This document shows, piece by piece, positions 39,428 to 52,410 of a DNA stretch of 64,000 nucleotides. How positions within the stretch are numbered: position 1 is the first letter of the stretch; each line of letters begins with the position of its first letter. Made by a program: the position numbers and the translations under genes. Source of the stretch: Diphasiastrum complanatum (lineage: Eukaryota; Streptophyta; Lycopodiopsida; Lycopodiales; Lycopodiaceae); contig CM055102.1 in NCBI GenBank assembly GCA_029204225.1, positions 19,909,349-19,973,348 of the forward strand, given 5' to 3'. The notes under the pieces are model-generated. The model made no database searches and was not told the DNA's origin. It saw only the letters and a list, made by a program, of their open reading frames with translations.

Positions 39428-41592
39428 ATGGCAAACATGGGAGAGTCCATTTTGAGTGAAAGTAGCAAATTGGACGGGATTTCCAACTATGCAGTGTGGA
39501 AATTCAAAATGAAAAACACACTGATGGAGAAAGATGTGTGGGAAGTCGTCACAGGTGATGAGAGAAGGCCGCCAAATGAAGTAGACATCAAAGTGTTCGA
39601 CAAAAAGATGAGGAAAGCTTTGACCTTCATTAACTTGTCAGTGAAGGATCACATCATTACCCACATTTGTGATGCTATTACACCCAGACAGGCATGGGAT
39701 GTGCTAAAGGAGCAGTTCGAGACATCAAATCTGTCAAGAATCATGTTTCTGAAGTCAAAGTTGAATAGTGCCCGCATGGAGCAAGGAGAGCACATTCAGA
39801 CGTACATGACCAAAATCAAGACAATGAGAGATGAACTGCATTCTATTGGAGAACGCATACGTGATGTGGAGCTGGTGCATAATGCATTATGCGGCATTGC
39901 AGAACCTTATCAAATGTTTGTGAGCGGAATAGCATCAAGAGAAAGATTGCCAACCTTTGACGAGCTCACAGGAATCTTGATGCAGGAAGAGCAACGACGA
40001 GAAATGGTGAAAGCTAGACGTCAAAATACTGATGATCAGACACTTGCAACACGCCAAAAACAAGGCAAGGGCAAGGGCAAGAAGAAGACTAAAATGCAAT
40101 TTGCCAAGTCTCAGGAGGATGAGGGATCTTCCAACAAAACTAAGAAGAAAGGCAAGTGCTTTTATTGTGGTAAAAAGGGCCACTGGAAGAGTGAATGTCG
40201 CAAATTCCTGGCAGAACAAGGCAAGGGAAAACCAAAACAAGCAGGTAATCTTGTTGATGAGGGTGAGATTGAAGACTCTAGCATCTTCATATCTGCATTG
40301 TCATCTAATCAAGATGATCAAGCATGGTATATTGACTCAGGAGCCACAAGACACATGACAGGTAACAAGAACTGGTTCAGTAGTTTGAAGGCATTGGATA
40401 ATGGAACATCTGTTTCACAAGCAAATGGTGAGGTGTAGGGGATAGGCACAGTTTCAATCCAACTGCTTGATGGCAAAAGCAGGATGATCAGGGAGGTACT
40501 TTACGTACCAGGTTTGAAGAAAAATCTACTTTCTGTTGGAGTCATTACTGATCAAAAGTTGAAAGTAGAATTCGTCCATGATCGTTTCTTTGTGAAGGAT
40601 GCAAACCAAAAGTTCAAAGTTATTGTGAATGGAGTAAGAGAGCCCAATACAAAATTGTACAGGTTGAATGCCACAATCAAGGGGCAACATGGACTTGTGT
40701 CATCCGTTCCTTTGCAAACTGAGTTGTGGCACAAGAGGCTTCGTCACTTGAACTTGGGAAGCCTCAGTTTGATGAGAAAATTGGAGATGGTAACAGGACT
40801 GCCTACAATAGAAGATCACTTGAAATCGATGTGCGAATCTTGTATATATGGGAAGCTGCATCGAGAGAAGTTCAATAAAGGGGGTGTTGCAAGAGCAAAG
40901 AACATCCTGGATTTAATCCACACAGATTTATGCGGGCCCATGAGGACCATGTCCTTAGGAAAAGCCTTCTATTTCATGACCTTTATTGATGATATGTCAC
41001 GTAAGACGTGGATCTACTTCTTGAAGAAGAAATCAGATGCTTTTGATAACTTCAAGAACTTCAAAAACTTAGTAAAAAATCAGACAGGTAAGAAGATCAA
41101 AGTCCTAAGATCAGATAGTGGAGGTGAGTATAAGTCTAATGACTTCAATGATCTTTGTGATCAATGTGGGATTAAAAGACAATTTACGCAAGCTCATACT
41201 CCTGCTCTCAATGGTGTAGCTGAGCACAAAAATTGTACGATTGTGGAAAGTGCTAGATCTATGCTAGCTGAGATGAAATTACCAAAAGATTTTTGGTCAG
41301 AAGCATGTAGCACGACAGTCTATCTTCAAAATAGAAGTCCTACCATTGCCATACCAAAAATTACACAAAGAAGAAGCCAAAGGTGAACCACTTGCGAATC
41401 TTTGGATGTAAGGCCTTTGTACATATTCCTAAGGAAGAAAGATGTAAACTTGATGTAAAAGCTATCAAGTGCATATTCCTAGGATATGATGATCGCGTGA
41501 AGGGCTATAGATGTTTCGATCCAGTCAAAAACAAAATCCATATAAGCCAAGATGTTATCTTTGATGAATCCAAGATGTATGTTTTAACATGA
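39428..41592 (+). pseudogene. Second Copia: gag, protease, integrase, lacking RT
   Basis: A well-preserved 336-codon frame starts MANMGESILSESSKLDG and carries the UBN2 gag, a lysine-rich stretch, the zinc knuckle CFYCGKKGHWKSEC and an intact-looking protease box YIDSGATRHMTG. A TAG at 40436 interrupts it; the frame continues with VLYVPGLKKNLLSVG, LWHKRLRHLNLGSL, CESCIYGK, DLCGPMRTM, FIDDMSRKTWIYFLKKKSDA and RSDSGGEYKS. A frameshift near 41382 leads to RIFGCKAFVHIP, and the ORF ends at 41592 fused to dispersed repeat B. RT and RNase H are absent. This is the youngest-looking element of the window by coding integrity. Confidence 0.93.
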
Positions 41593-42000
41593 TATGTTGC
41601 TCTTCGGTACCAATACTAGAAGGGTTTGCGGCTCATCACATTAGAAAGATGATCATGACTACCGCTCAAGAAGAACCTTCAACACGTATTCATGTATTAT
41701 ACTACACATACCCCTTGACACATATGCTACTACATTCACAATTCTAAGAGTTGGTTGGTTACTAATAACCCAAACACATCTAGTTTGTTCTTAAGCATTC
41801 TTTAGGTTTTTCAATCTGATACTACTCCTTGCTTGATTGTGATACTAAATAAACCATTTTCAAACTGGAAAAAATAATAGTGATCGATGTACTATAATGT
41901 TTGGACTGATGATAGCACACCATTATTGGATCCTATAGTGAGAGAGAAGCAACATTTTTTGTTCATCACTTTTATTTACCTCCACTTTACATGACTTCAA
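41586..42000 (+). repeat. Dispersed repeat B, copy 2
   Basis: AACATGATATGTTGCTCTTC then GGTACCAATACTAGAAGGG and about 380 further bp parallel 60255-60580, including a TACTACACATACCCCTTGAC block and ACACATATG. It directly truncates the Copia integrase end. Confidence 0.78.
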
Positions 42001-42002
42001 TT

Positions 42003-42486
42003 AGTTCATACTTTGTTGCAACCAAGTGAGAGATTGTCTACTTCCAATTATTCAATATGGAAGTTGAGGATGGAGTCCATCTTGATACTCCAAGATGTGA
42101 TGGACATTGTACTTGGGATTGAGGAGGAGCCTCAAGTCCTTCAAGAAGTACAAAAATACAAGAAGAGAGCTAGGATGGCTCTCCACTACATTAAGATGAA
42201 TGTCTCTAATGAGATATTGAGGGAGATTGGTGATTGTTCTACATCCAAGGAAGCTTGGGATTGTCTCAAGTCCATCTATGAGGCTAAGAACACCTCTAGG
42301 CTCCTCACTCTTAGAAATCAAATCTTCCAAAGTAGTCAAAAGAGTGATGAGAGTGCATCTAATTATGTTTTGAGAGTCAAGGATATTCATAGGGAGCTTG
42401 CATGTATTGGTGACTCAATCAATCAATCTCCATTTAGCGTAGAAAGCATCTGTTGCAGAAGCACTAGTTGCATTGAAAGAGCCTGA
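42003..42486 (+). pseudogene. Third Copia, gag fragment
   Basis: Frame 42013-42486 is a Copia gag: LSTSNYSIWKLRMESILILQ, ALHYIKMNVSNEILREIGDC, SKEAWDCLKSIYEAKNTSR, SNYVLRVKDIHREL. It lacks a zinc knuckle and ends within the C-terminal gag region. No LTR found. Confidence 0.85.
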
Positions 42487-42929
42487 GCTTAGATGAACAC
42501 CATAAAATCTCTTGGAGTCATTTGAGAGTACATTCCATATGTTGATAATTAATGAAATATAAAATTCATTCATAAGATTAAAGCATGATTTATAAAGGAA
42601 TCTCTTGCTAGAAATATATTGAGGACTACATTGAGCTTTGATTTCTAGCCCGGAGTGGTTTTGCTCAATGGAATTAATGAATTGTTTATGCTTATCAAAA
42701 TGATTGCATTACAGAAAGTATCTTCCAATGTGTTACCTTAAGGACTTTTGATATCTAGCCGAGTCTAGGAGGGATGGTAGTTGTGCAATTGTACTAGGTG
42801 CCATGACGGCTAAAAATATAGCAATTTTTTTGGAGTTATTGGCCATACCATAATTTGATTCATCACATGCCTTTACAACACTCCATGGGAAATCCCAAAT
42901 AGGCGCTTCACATTCAAAGTTACACATGT

Positions 42930-43260
42930 AGAAGCATAGTTTTCGAAATACTTTTCTAACAAAACTAGGTGCTCCTTAATGATTGATGCTCTAGATAACT
43001 CATCAATGAAGGTTATAGGTCATCACCTAAGATATCCTCTAAATGCTCATTCATGAAGCATTGGTAGGCAGTTGAGGAATTGTTAAGCTGAACGTTGTAA
43101 CATGGTAGACAAATACTCCAAAGGTAGTGATAAATGTCATTTCAAGTTTGTCTTCCTCAACGATGGCTATCAAATTATACCCCATTAGACAGTCCATGAA
43201 TGAGTAAAATCTCCTCCCAACTTGGCAGTCTTTGAGCACCTGATCTTATATAAAGGGTAA
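42930..43260 (-). pseudogene. Gypsy reverse transcriptase fragment
   Basis: Minus-strand reading includes VGRRFYSFMDCLMGYNLIAI, then EEDKLEMTFITTFGVFVYHV, the Gypsy RT block that normally reads FSFLDGFSGYNQI and KTAFITPFGTYCY. No catalytic YxDD follows. Sequence down to 42640 may be a further decayed part of the same element. Confidence 0.75.
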
Positions 43261-44617
43261 AAGATTGTGGTCTATAACTCCAGGCAAATATATCTTAATA
43301 CCTCCTACATATTTTTTTGTATATCTTATTCTCATATGGACTTAGATGGGCTCCTACTTTTATGCTTTTGGGCTTATCTTTCATTCCTATGTATATAAGG
43401 CATATATCAACATCTCTTACATTACGATGTGGTTCTTTTGGGGTGTTTCAATCCAATTCTAAGACTTTGTTTAGCTTTAGCACTTCATTTGCGGATGTCT
43501 CAAGACTAGTCTCATTGTCACTAAGTTCTTTCCATTCAGTTGATGATACTGATGTTTTTTATGAGTGTGAGACTTCTCGGTATCCGGCATCAACTACCAC
43601 TCTTTCTTTGACCTTGCAAAAAAACTAGGATGCCTACAAGGACATCTACTAATCAAAACCATTGACATCCCAATAAAATGGAGCACCCCCTACTACTTGC
43701 ATGAATTTTCAAGGCATGAAAGAGTGTACAACTAGTTTTACTAGCTATAATAATGGGAGGTCTTGCAACTCATCATCTGGCTTGATGATTGCATAATTTG
43801 CTAATTTTAGTTTAGTGTGGGTGGGTAATTTGGGATTGAATCCTAATCAAAATTTGAGCTAAAAATAAACCATAGACCTAGCATCCATCAATGGTCACAT
43901 TCATTTTGGAAAAACGTTGATCTAAAGTCCAAAAACTCATGTACCCTATAACAGGTGTAAGCTTCCGACCATAGTTTAGCCTAGCCCGAATTGCTGTTTG
44001 CATTGAATCATTTAAACCTTAAAAGGCCAAGATTTATTCCAGCCGAGGGTGACAAGACAAGACCAACTTAGTACCTACAGCCTCATCTATGTGCTCAATA
44101 GTTAGTTATCCACGGTCACCACAATACTCTAGTACAATTCATCAAATAAATTCCAAATTTGACAGCAATTAACCGGAATCCATACCCTCCTTTACGGTAT
44201 TTGATTGTCATGAATTAGCTCGGCATTCAATATATAGAGCGAAACTGCATCAATTCAAATTCAAATTCTAGCATGATCTCGTGGTATTTGATTGCAGATT
44301 TGATTAGCTTGGCATTTATATAGAGCCAACTGCACCAATTCAAATTCAAAATTTAGCATTGTCCACGATTCTAGTCTGCAGACCTGAACCGTATGATTTT
44401 GATCTGCAGCAGAAGTTCTTCCAGAGTTCCGTTGACACGCAACAGATATTTCTGAATGTCTGTCTTAGTTTCATGGTTAAAATCTTCTGTTTCAAGTGGG
44501 CGCATACTTTTCTGGGGTAGCCACAGATCATCAGAAGGTGATGAGCAACCTGGCATGGACCGGATCATTTACTGAACACTGATTGATTTACTGAACCGGC
44601 TTGGCTTGGAGCATTAC
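43261..44617. other. Spacer downstream of the kinase gene
   Basis: Short open frames without domains. The 3' untranslated region of the minus-strand kinase should lie just below 44618. A 65-codon minus-strand frame (44371-44568) is unconvincing. Confidence 0.35.
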
Positions 44618-45802
44618 TTATATTTTTGCTTTTTTGTAAGCAGTTTTATTTATGCTTGTGGAACTGCATAAATACTCCATCGCCATCGGCAGAGAACATG
44701 CAGATTCAAGTGTTGCATAATCTTGCACATTAATCTCATCGTTCCTGATTAGTTGCTCATGATCATTGTCTGGAGACTCCAGTTTGATGTGAGAGCTGTG
44801 ATTTGTCCTTGTCTTGAGCGAGAGCATAGATGGAACAGAACTCATGGCAACCTGAATAGATGTTTGGTTGATGACAACGCGGTTGCAGTTGTTCAAGACG
44901 CTATCTGGACTGAAAGGCGACATGTCTAATGTCAAAGCTGAGTCCATGGAAATCCGTAGCTCGGGTCTCACAAAGGGATGCTCTAGAAGCTGAGCGCTGC
45001 TCCATCTCTCTTTCGGATCCCTGCAGAAACATTTCCGCAAGAAGTCCTGGCCCTCCAATGATAATGATGACGGAATTTCTGGTATTTTCTTCGTGCCACC
45101 AATCTGGTACAAAGCTGCTGCGGCGGAGGAGATGTCACTCAAGAGGTTGTGCCATGGAACGTTGCCTGTCACCATTTCCGTCACTGTGCATCCCAGGGAC
45201 CAGATATCTGAAGCGGGGCCTTGTTCCTTATGTCTCACCACCTCTGGCGCCATCCACAAAGGTGTGCCTTTCATGTGCTTTAAGCGATGGTCAGTTCTTG
45301 TACTGTCACGATTATTGTCTAACCTAGTTGCAGCACCAAAATCTGCAAGTTTCACCCCCATAGAGCCCACCAGAACATTTTTTGCCTTCAGGTCACAATG
45401 CACAATCTGGTGGCTGTGAAGGTAGCACAATCCAAGCAAAATCTGCCGAGTGTAATTTCTAACCAGACTTTCATGCAACAAACCACCGAATTTGTTCACC
45501 AGATCTACCAAGCTCCCTCCAGGCATGTATTCCAAAAACAGATTCGCCACCCACTTCCCGTCTTCCATTGTTATACTGTTTCCTAAGAATTGCACCACAT
45601 GAGGAGACTGAAGCGTTTTAAGTATGCTTATCTCATTTTCAAGAGCCTGAATCTATTCACCATACCACTCATGATCGCACTCAACGGACTTAATGGCAAT
45701 CAGATCTCCATTCTCTACGTTGACGCCCAAATGAACCTTACCAAAAGCTCCAGCTCCAATAGACCTCCCTCTCACCCACGATCTCACCAGCCCATGATCC
45801 AT
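44618..45802 (-). pseudogene. MAPKKK17/18-like protein kinase with one internal TAG
   Basis: A single-exon kinase of 394 codons. Plant MAPKKKs of this group phosphorylate MAPKKs in stress and ABA signalling. All kinase elements are present: glycine loop GRSIGAGAFGKV (12-23), ATP lysine K38 (AIK), alpha-C glutamate in LENEI (about 57), catalytic loop HCDLKAKN (135-142, HCD for HRD), DFG (154-156), and GTPLWMAPEV (179-188). A non-kinase C-terminal tail of about 100 residues follows, as is usual for the group. I start at ATG 45802 just before the kinase domain; the frame is open upstream without ATG. Codon 50 is TAG (45653-45655) in otherwise unbroken frame, between the ATP lysine and alpha-C. 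This is either a recent nonsense mutation or a sequence error; everything else looks under constraint. Confidence 0.88.
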
Positions 45803-46206
45803 GTATGAGTGAAGGAGGATCGTTGTTGAACTCAGCTTCGGAATGCACACCCTCAGTATGTCATGCGCGCAATTGCAACTGCATGCATGCAGTTATACTC
45901 TTCACAGTCCGTACTGGAGCATCTATAATTAAGTCTGTATTCTGGATTGCATTGATTTCCTGATCTGCCTCAAGCACCGAGGCATCTGTTAGGGAGCCTC
46001 AGAGTACCTAGATTTTCTGGAGTTTTGAGATTATGAACCGAATGCTGATAGATCACCCTAAACCCTAAACCAAAGTGCAAGAAGGTAAGATCATGAAAAA
46101 CGAGGTAGCATTGAGATAGCGAGTGAAGGCACGCGCAAAGAGAGGGCGATTAGGAAGGAATATTGGTGGAGAAAAAGCACGAAAATAAGCTTAAGAGAGC
46201 TTACTC

Positions 46207-46208
<2 letters not shown>

Positions 46209-46251
<43 letters not shown>
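46209..46251. repeat. (GA)n microsatellite
   Basis: A GA tract of about 43 bp in the upstream region of the kinase. On the gene's strand it is a (CT)n, which is common in plant promoters and 5' leaders. Confidence 0.97.
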
Positions 46252-46254
<3 letters not shown>

Positions 46255-46719
46255 TGGCCGTGGACCCATTTTATTTGGTTCTTGTTACATTGCCTCTTTT
46301 AGACCACTTGGTTTTTGAGCTTTTGTTTATTTATAGATTCTGGATGTTCATAAAAGGTATTTCCATTTGCTTGATTGCAACATAGCATCACAATTTTTTT
46401 TTATTATAAATTACGTCGTTTGCCCACGCATGCATGCGTACATGTTTGCAAGTTAATAAGTGAAAATTAGATGATGTTGCATGAATCTATATATACAAAG
46501 ATATATGGCCAATGTGCATTCCTCGTCTCTTGGATATACGCCACCATAAAAATCTTTACGCTAATTTTTCTCATGCTCGTAATGATCGTTGTGGTTTATG
46601 TGAATCCTTATTTGTAATGGCCTAAAGATTAACCTTGCTCGTTTTTCACTTTTTGTGCTCTTAACGAATATTTATGTGCAACACATGTTGGTTTTAATCA
46701 AAGTTGGCCTATTCCACAT

Positions 46720-47010
46720 CACCAATGACTAATATCTCTTCTGGATTTTAGTCCTTCCTCACACACGATGTGGACATGATAGTTTTCTTGTAGTCACTGA
46801 CCATTTTTCACTTAGCAAGCCCATTATATATTTGTCCATGCAACTATCATTGTTGAGCAATGTGCACAATCATATGTGTCTAGATTTCCTTGTTCCTTAC
46901 TCAATCTACTCATACCAATTGGTGCCACACATTTTACTTTCGCTTCATGAACAAAAGTTATGTGTATTCTAGATACTAAAGTCTTAATGAAAACTAGTTA
47001 TCATTTTTTT
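46720..47010 (+). pseudogene. Possible Gypsy integrase remnant
   Basis: A plus-strand stretch reads GHDSFLVVTDHFSLSKPIIY in a shifting frame, reminiscent of the Gypsy integrase core (ILVVVDRFSKMAHFI). Nothing around it is convincing. Weak call. Confidence 0.35.
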
Positions 47011-48950
47011 GTTGATAGTCAATTTAAAGTTTTAAATCCTATACTAAAAGGTTATTTGTATAACTTCGTCTCAACTTTTGACAAAGATATCATTGATTTT
47101 TTTGGGGCGAATTTTCACTAGATAATAATAAAAAAATTGAGGCACATACGAATCGCTCAATTTTTTGAAAAAAAGTTGATCTTTTTTCGCCTTTATGAAG
47201 ATAATATATGTACATTTTCCAACATAATGTAGACCTTTTATATTTGATTTATGTTTTTCCGGTGAGTCAGTATGGCCCGGGCGGGGCCCCTCTATGTCTT
47301 CCGCCTCTACTACTCGCAACGTTGTAGAACATTACAGCTCAGGGGCAAGGAGGAGAGGTAGAGGTAGAGGACAAGACAAAGGACTGTAGAGAGTGGAGGG
47401 GTGGATTTTTAAGAAGGGAACAAGGTGGGAAAGAAGTCATGTAGCTGAAGATTGAAGCCTCCTTTTGAGGAACGTTTCCAATTTTATCAATAAGTGTAGG
47501 TGTGTTATGATGGGGAGTTGTAATCAATTCGTTGATGATTTTCTATTCAATGTTTCGATCTCTATTTCTTTAATATTTTCTATTCAATGTTTTCATCTTT
47601 GTTACATGGAGTTACCTAGAATCATTTGCTTATGATTGTATGTTCAATGTTTTGGTATGTGTTCCTTGGAGGTACTTAGAATCATGTGCTAATGATTTTC
47701 TGTTCAATGTGGTGTGTTATGTGTGTTTTAACGTTTCCTTGTAGTTGTGTATATATTTTTTGTTACCAATAAGTTAAGGCTTTTCTCTTTGATAGCTTAT
47801 ATTTTCGGTTAATAATCATGCTAATGATTTAGCTGTATCCAGGAAAGGTTTTGGCAGTTTTTCATGATTTGCATGCTTGTGCTTGTATCTTGAAAAGATT
47901 GGCCTGAATGCTTCTAGATCAAGGTTTCTCTTTGGAAGGAAGTTCGCATTTTTTTTTTGACTTGCTTGGCTGCAATTTTGACAAATGATCTTTGGTTTAA
48001 TATCAAATCACCTTAGGATTAACCCATAATTCTACTTATTTAGAGGAGTATCTAGATTGTCGACTCAATATTCTTCTCAACCAGAGGACGTGCATGCTAT
48101 TTTTTAAGAAGATATTATAGTCGACATATGGATATGAAACAAATTCAATTCTATTATATTCTTAACACTTTGCTCATAGATGGCTCTCAGGTGATTTTCT
48201 AGAGGCTACACCATGATATTATCATATTATTGTTAATAATAGGATTGTTTTCCAATCTTTAATCCTTTGTGAGGTGGCTTTTGATCTTATTTTTGAAACA
48301 ACAAGTAATTTCTAACGATCTGTGAAGTTAAATAAAAATTTGTGGTCTAATATTGCTTGAATGTCAGACTAAGCCTCCTTTGGTCATAAGAGTAGTATGA
48401 TTTTGGAAGCTCTTTTGACCAACAACACTCAATTGTCAAGAGCTCATAGATTTAGAGCAATAAGTATGACTATAACAAATTTTTTAGTTTACTTCAATAT
48501 TTTTGGTTGAAGAAGTCAACACTAGTGACTGAAGGGATTTTCATATGGTTTTGCCACGGTCCGTTGCTTTTCAAGACAGACGCATCCACGTCTCTAGTGT
48601 TGGATTTGGTCAATGCTAGCCATACATGAAGAAACGTATTTGCATCATATAGATTTGAAAAATTGTTAGTCATCTGTTCTGAAAAATTGTTTTAGAAGTG
48701 CTTGATGCGCCTGAGCAGTTTGTTTTATATTTCTTTTTACAAGTGTGTCGATCTCCATATTTGGATCACCACACTATGCCATAAACTCAAAATGGCTGGG
48801 TGTCTTTCACCTCTACAATTTGTGGGTAGTGATGTATTGCGACTGAGCTTTCATGTTTGCTACTCTCTCTTCGCACTTTGCACCCATTCATGCATGCTGT
48901 TGTTGTTGTAGCTATGGTGTTGTAAAGTTACCTGTGAATGATTCCGGTTG
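47011..48950. other. AT-rich region without supported genes
   Basis: A short imperfect duplication with GATTTTCTATTCAATGTTT and relatives recurs near 47535-47710. No open frame shows a domain. Confidence 0.35.
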
Positions 48951-48960
48951 GGGACTTTTA

Positions 48961-50610
48961 AACAAGGCACGTGTTGATTCGATATTCCGTTGGAAGAGGC
49001 TGATATCGCTTTAGTGCACGTGAATGATTCCGATCGAGCACTCTAGAACAAGACGTGCGTTGATTCGATATTTCGTTGAAAGAGGCTGATATCGCTTTGG
49101 CGCGCGACAATGAGAAATTAGTGGTCATAAAATGAAGGCACGCGTCGATTCGATATTGCGAGAGAAAGCCAAAGAACAAAATGACAAAGGATAAATGAAA
49201 AAAAGATCATGGAATCTCAGCAAGTAAGGGTGATGCCCATATTTATAGCCCTTTCTTGTTAATCATAGCCATACATTTGTCAAAAAATCAAGTGAAGCAT
49301 GGGGCCTATATTTATCCACCAATCAGAGAGATACAACATTGTACCTGCTCCGCAATACCATAAAAGGTCTATCTATAGCCTTTTCGAATCATCATTAGCC
49401 TGGACCCACGAATATTTATTACCAATATCATTAGCATTAATGCTCATCGTAATCCCTGCATTGGGATAAAAAATGTTCATGAGGGTAATAATTACAGTGC
49501 TCACCCTATTTAAACACAAACAAGATAACAAAAAAAAAATTGCGACAAAAATTCGTTCAGAACAGATTCAAAAGGCTGATCATTCAGAACATCTTCAAAG
49601 AGCCAATATTGATTTAGAGCGTGAGGCTGACTACAATGGGAGGCGCTCCAACAAGGACACACGTTGAACCGATATTGCACGACATTATGAAAGTTCAAAG
49701 CTTGCTTTGGTAGATTCTTCCTACAGACCAAAGCTATGAAGATTCTACCGAAGCAAGCTTTGAACATTTATAGTATCATCCAATATCGGTTTAGCGTGTG
49801 TGAATAACTTCCCTGGGGGACACTTAAACGAGGGTGCGCGTTGATGCGATATTCCAGTATGGCCACTCTGGTATCAGTTCATCGTGCCCGATAGAAGAAC
49901 AATCATTTCCCATTTGGTGCGTGTCAATTCGCTATTGGAGCAAAAAAAGGATTTCAAAATCTAATGAGATTATGAAGATAGGATATCTAAATCCGTCCAT
50001 AATTAGCTTGTCAATTGTAGTTTGTCTCTTAAATGTCGTTTAATTATTGTACATGTCTAATTCTGGTCCATAATTATTATCATAATTAGCCTTTTCGATT
50101 AATCATTGTGATACTAGGACATTTATTAATGATTTGATTTTCTCAATTATAAAAAAAATTTGAATTATTAGAATCTGTAAAAGTGCCTCAATATTCGCAT
50201 GACCACGACAATAATCATTTCGAAATTTGGCACTATATAATCACTTTCTAAATCTCAATCACCTATGTGTTATTCTTATATGTCAATGATGAGAGTGTGT
50301 GTGAATCCAATTTGTATAAAGATGAACTCTATTACACACATCCACAAAATAGCGAGGAGCCATATCAAGAAAATACTGGAACTCTTTCTAGTACCAGGTG
50401 CAACAGCCTATACGAATCTCAAATGGTTGATGTAGAGGTAAAAAAAAATTAATATCGATTTGATGCGTGCTTTTAGTGTTTGTAGATTTTCATTTCATAT
50501 CGTGTTGATTTGATATTCCATCGATATATTTTTTTTATATCGGTTCAACGCGCGCTTGTTGCCTTTGTAGATTTTAATATCATCTCGTGCGTGTTGATCC
50601 AATATTGCAT
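48961..50610. repeat. Cluster of GCGTTGATTCGATATT-type motifs
   Basis: A motif close to GTGCGTTGATTCGATATTCC recurs about 14 times in both orientations: near 48968, 48999, 49055, 49086, 49143, 49662, 49783, 49837, 49866, 49918, 50452, 50497, 50540 and 50587. Invariant parts are a GCG/GTG-rich half and CGATAT. The cluster leads into, and extends into the first intron of, the Ulp1-like gene at 50252-51041, as the related cluster at 13640-14330 precedes the H3/Ulp1 gene. Confidence 0.8.
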
Positions 50611-51041
50611 AATGTTAAAATTTTGTTACTAACTTTTGTATATATTTGAATACTACAGTGCTTCCAGCAGGTTGATTTTGTTAGCTGTGGTTGGTATACG
50701 GTATTCAATGCCAAATATTTTTTCAATTGGCTTGCACTACAAGATAAGCTTCCGAATTTGCTAGAGGTAATCTATTAATTCACAATCACATTCAGATATT
50801 CATAGTTTCTAATAACTTATCCTTGATTAATAACATGTACTTGTGTTTTTGTTTTTTTCAGTTCAAATGTCTGAAGGTCTCCCCAATGGAGATAATGCAT
50901 TTCTGACAGGAGACAAGAAAACTTGTGGTCAAAAATTCATATCCAGTTTCAATTGCAAAGTGTTCTCCACCAACATTACTTCCAACTAGAGAAGTGGATT
51001 TACAGATCATAGAAAAGAAAGACCCTCAATCTCAACAATGA
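50252..51041 (+). pseudogene. Second Ulp1-like gene of the same transposon family
   Basis: Three exons in phase 0: up to 50437 (ending SQMVDVE, GT donor), 50659-50766, and 50862-51041. Exon 2 encodes FQQVDFVSCGWYTVFNAKYF followed by NWLALQ, directly comparable to the QQNDSFSCGWYT exon at 12207-12103. Exon 3 (from FKCLKVSP) has a TGA at 50904 where the other copy has CGA (FRQE), then LVVKNSYPVSIAKCSPPTLL and a stop at 51041. A TATATAA lies at about 50234. The exon with the H3 fold and the preceding protease exon are not visible here. Exon 1 start is uncertain (no upstream ATG in frame). Confidence 0.62.
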
Positions 51042-52410
51042 TACTCAAGTTGAGCGGTTCATATATTATCAAACAAGATGTATACAGCAAATTATATGAC
51101 ATAATACAAAATAACACTGTTCAATTCTATGGATCTTCAATTCTGATGAATGTTCCTATGTCTTTGCATTTTATATGCTCTTCCTGCCTTGCTCTTACCT
51201 GCACATGAGAAATTGTTTAAGTTCATTTATCTTGTAAAACTGATTCACTAGAAATATAAAAAATGAAAATTTTCATACGGCATAATGTACTTTTACACCA
51301 TTCAATCGAAATTGATAGTACTGAGCATTTTTATTGTTTTTTGAGCAAATTCTTGATGTTGGATACTAGTATGTCATGTGTTGCATGTAATTCACCCATG
51401 AGCTTAGTAATTGCAATGCTAAAGATAGCCATGGAGCTAAATTGAATTATAATTAGTTAATAGAATAGTTAATAAGTTGGCTTGAGCAACCGCGCTATAT
51501 TTGTAAATAACAAGACTGTAATAATGGTTGTAAGGCCCAGTTCAACCAAATAAGCCCCCAAAGTCATAGTATTAACATTTTTGTAAAAATATCAATTGCC
51601 TACAACATTATCATGTATTATAATAACATCATTATTAAGTACTCTCTTTTGTGTAAAATAGTCTCTTATCTTGATGAGTTTTCTTTTTAGCATGTGTGAC
51701 AAGATTGACCTCACTATAATTTTTGGAATACTGCACAAGGATCTCTGTCAATTCTTGGTCAGAAGTTCAAGATCAATCAAGAAGAGAAATGGTCGATGGA
51801 CACAAGAATGTTTCAAAAAGTTGTGCACGTACAACTTTTGTAAAGATATGAGCTATATGCTCTATAACACTATCGTGTATCACATTTAACATTAAAATTT
51901 AGTACTCTATTTTGTATAAAATGATATTTTATCTTTATGGATTTTCTTTTTAGCATGATAGATAGAATTTTTAACTAGATGTATTGTACATTGACTATCA
52001 CAAAAAATGATGTATGAGACCAGAAAGGTAAGAAATTTTTTTTTTTTTAGCAATCGTAGTCGTTAGTTATTATTTTTGTGTAATCAAAGTTGTCTTGATT
52101 TCTATTTCAGTATTGAATACATTCTTATTTGTTTTATTTGTGTTTTTTAAAACGTTTGATACACCTCCACGAGATAGTAGAAAGGAAAAGAGGATTTTTA
52201 AGTTATCACAAAAGCAAAAACCAACTTAAAATGATACACTTTGATATACTGTTCAATTCAAAGTTAATCATCAAGTTCAAGCACTCGAGTTACGTGGAAT
52301 CCAAGATGTATTTGTAGTTTGAAAATATTTAAAAGTACATTCATTGATTTTCATGTACATGAGATTGTAACATAAAGTTAATTCTTTTTATTATCGTGTA
52401 ATTGCAATAG
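51042..52410. other. AT-rich region with an internal duplication
   Basis: Two diverged copies of a roughly 90-bp block, recognisable by TAGTACTCT, GTATAAAAT and TTTTCTTTTTAGCATG, lie near 51600-51695 and 51860-51960. No coding signal recognised. Confidence 0.4.
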
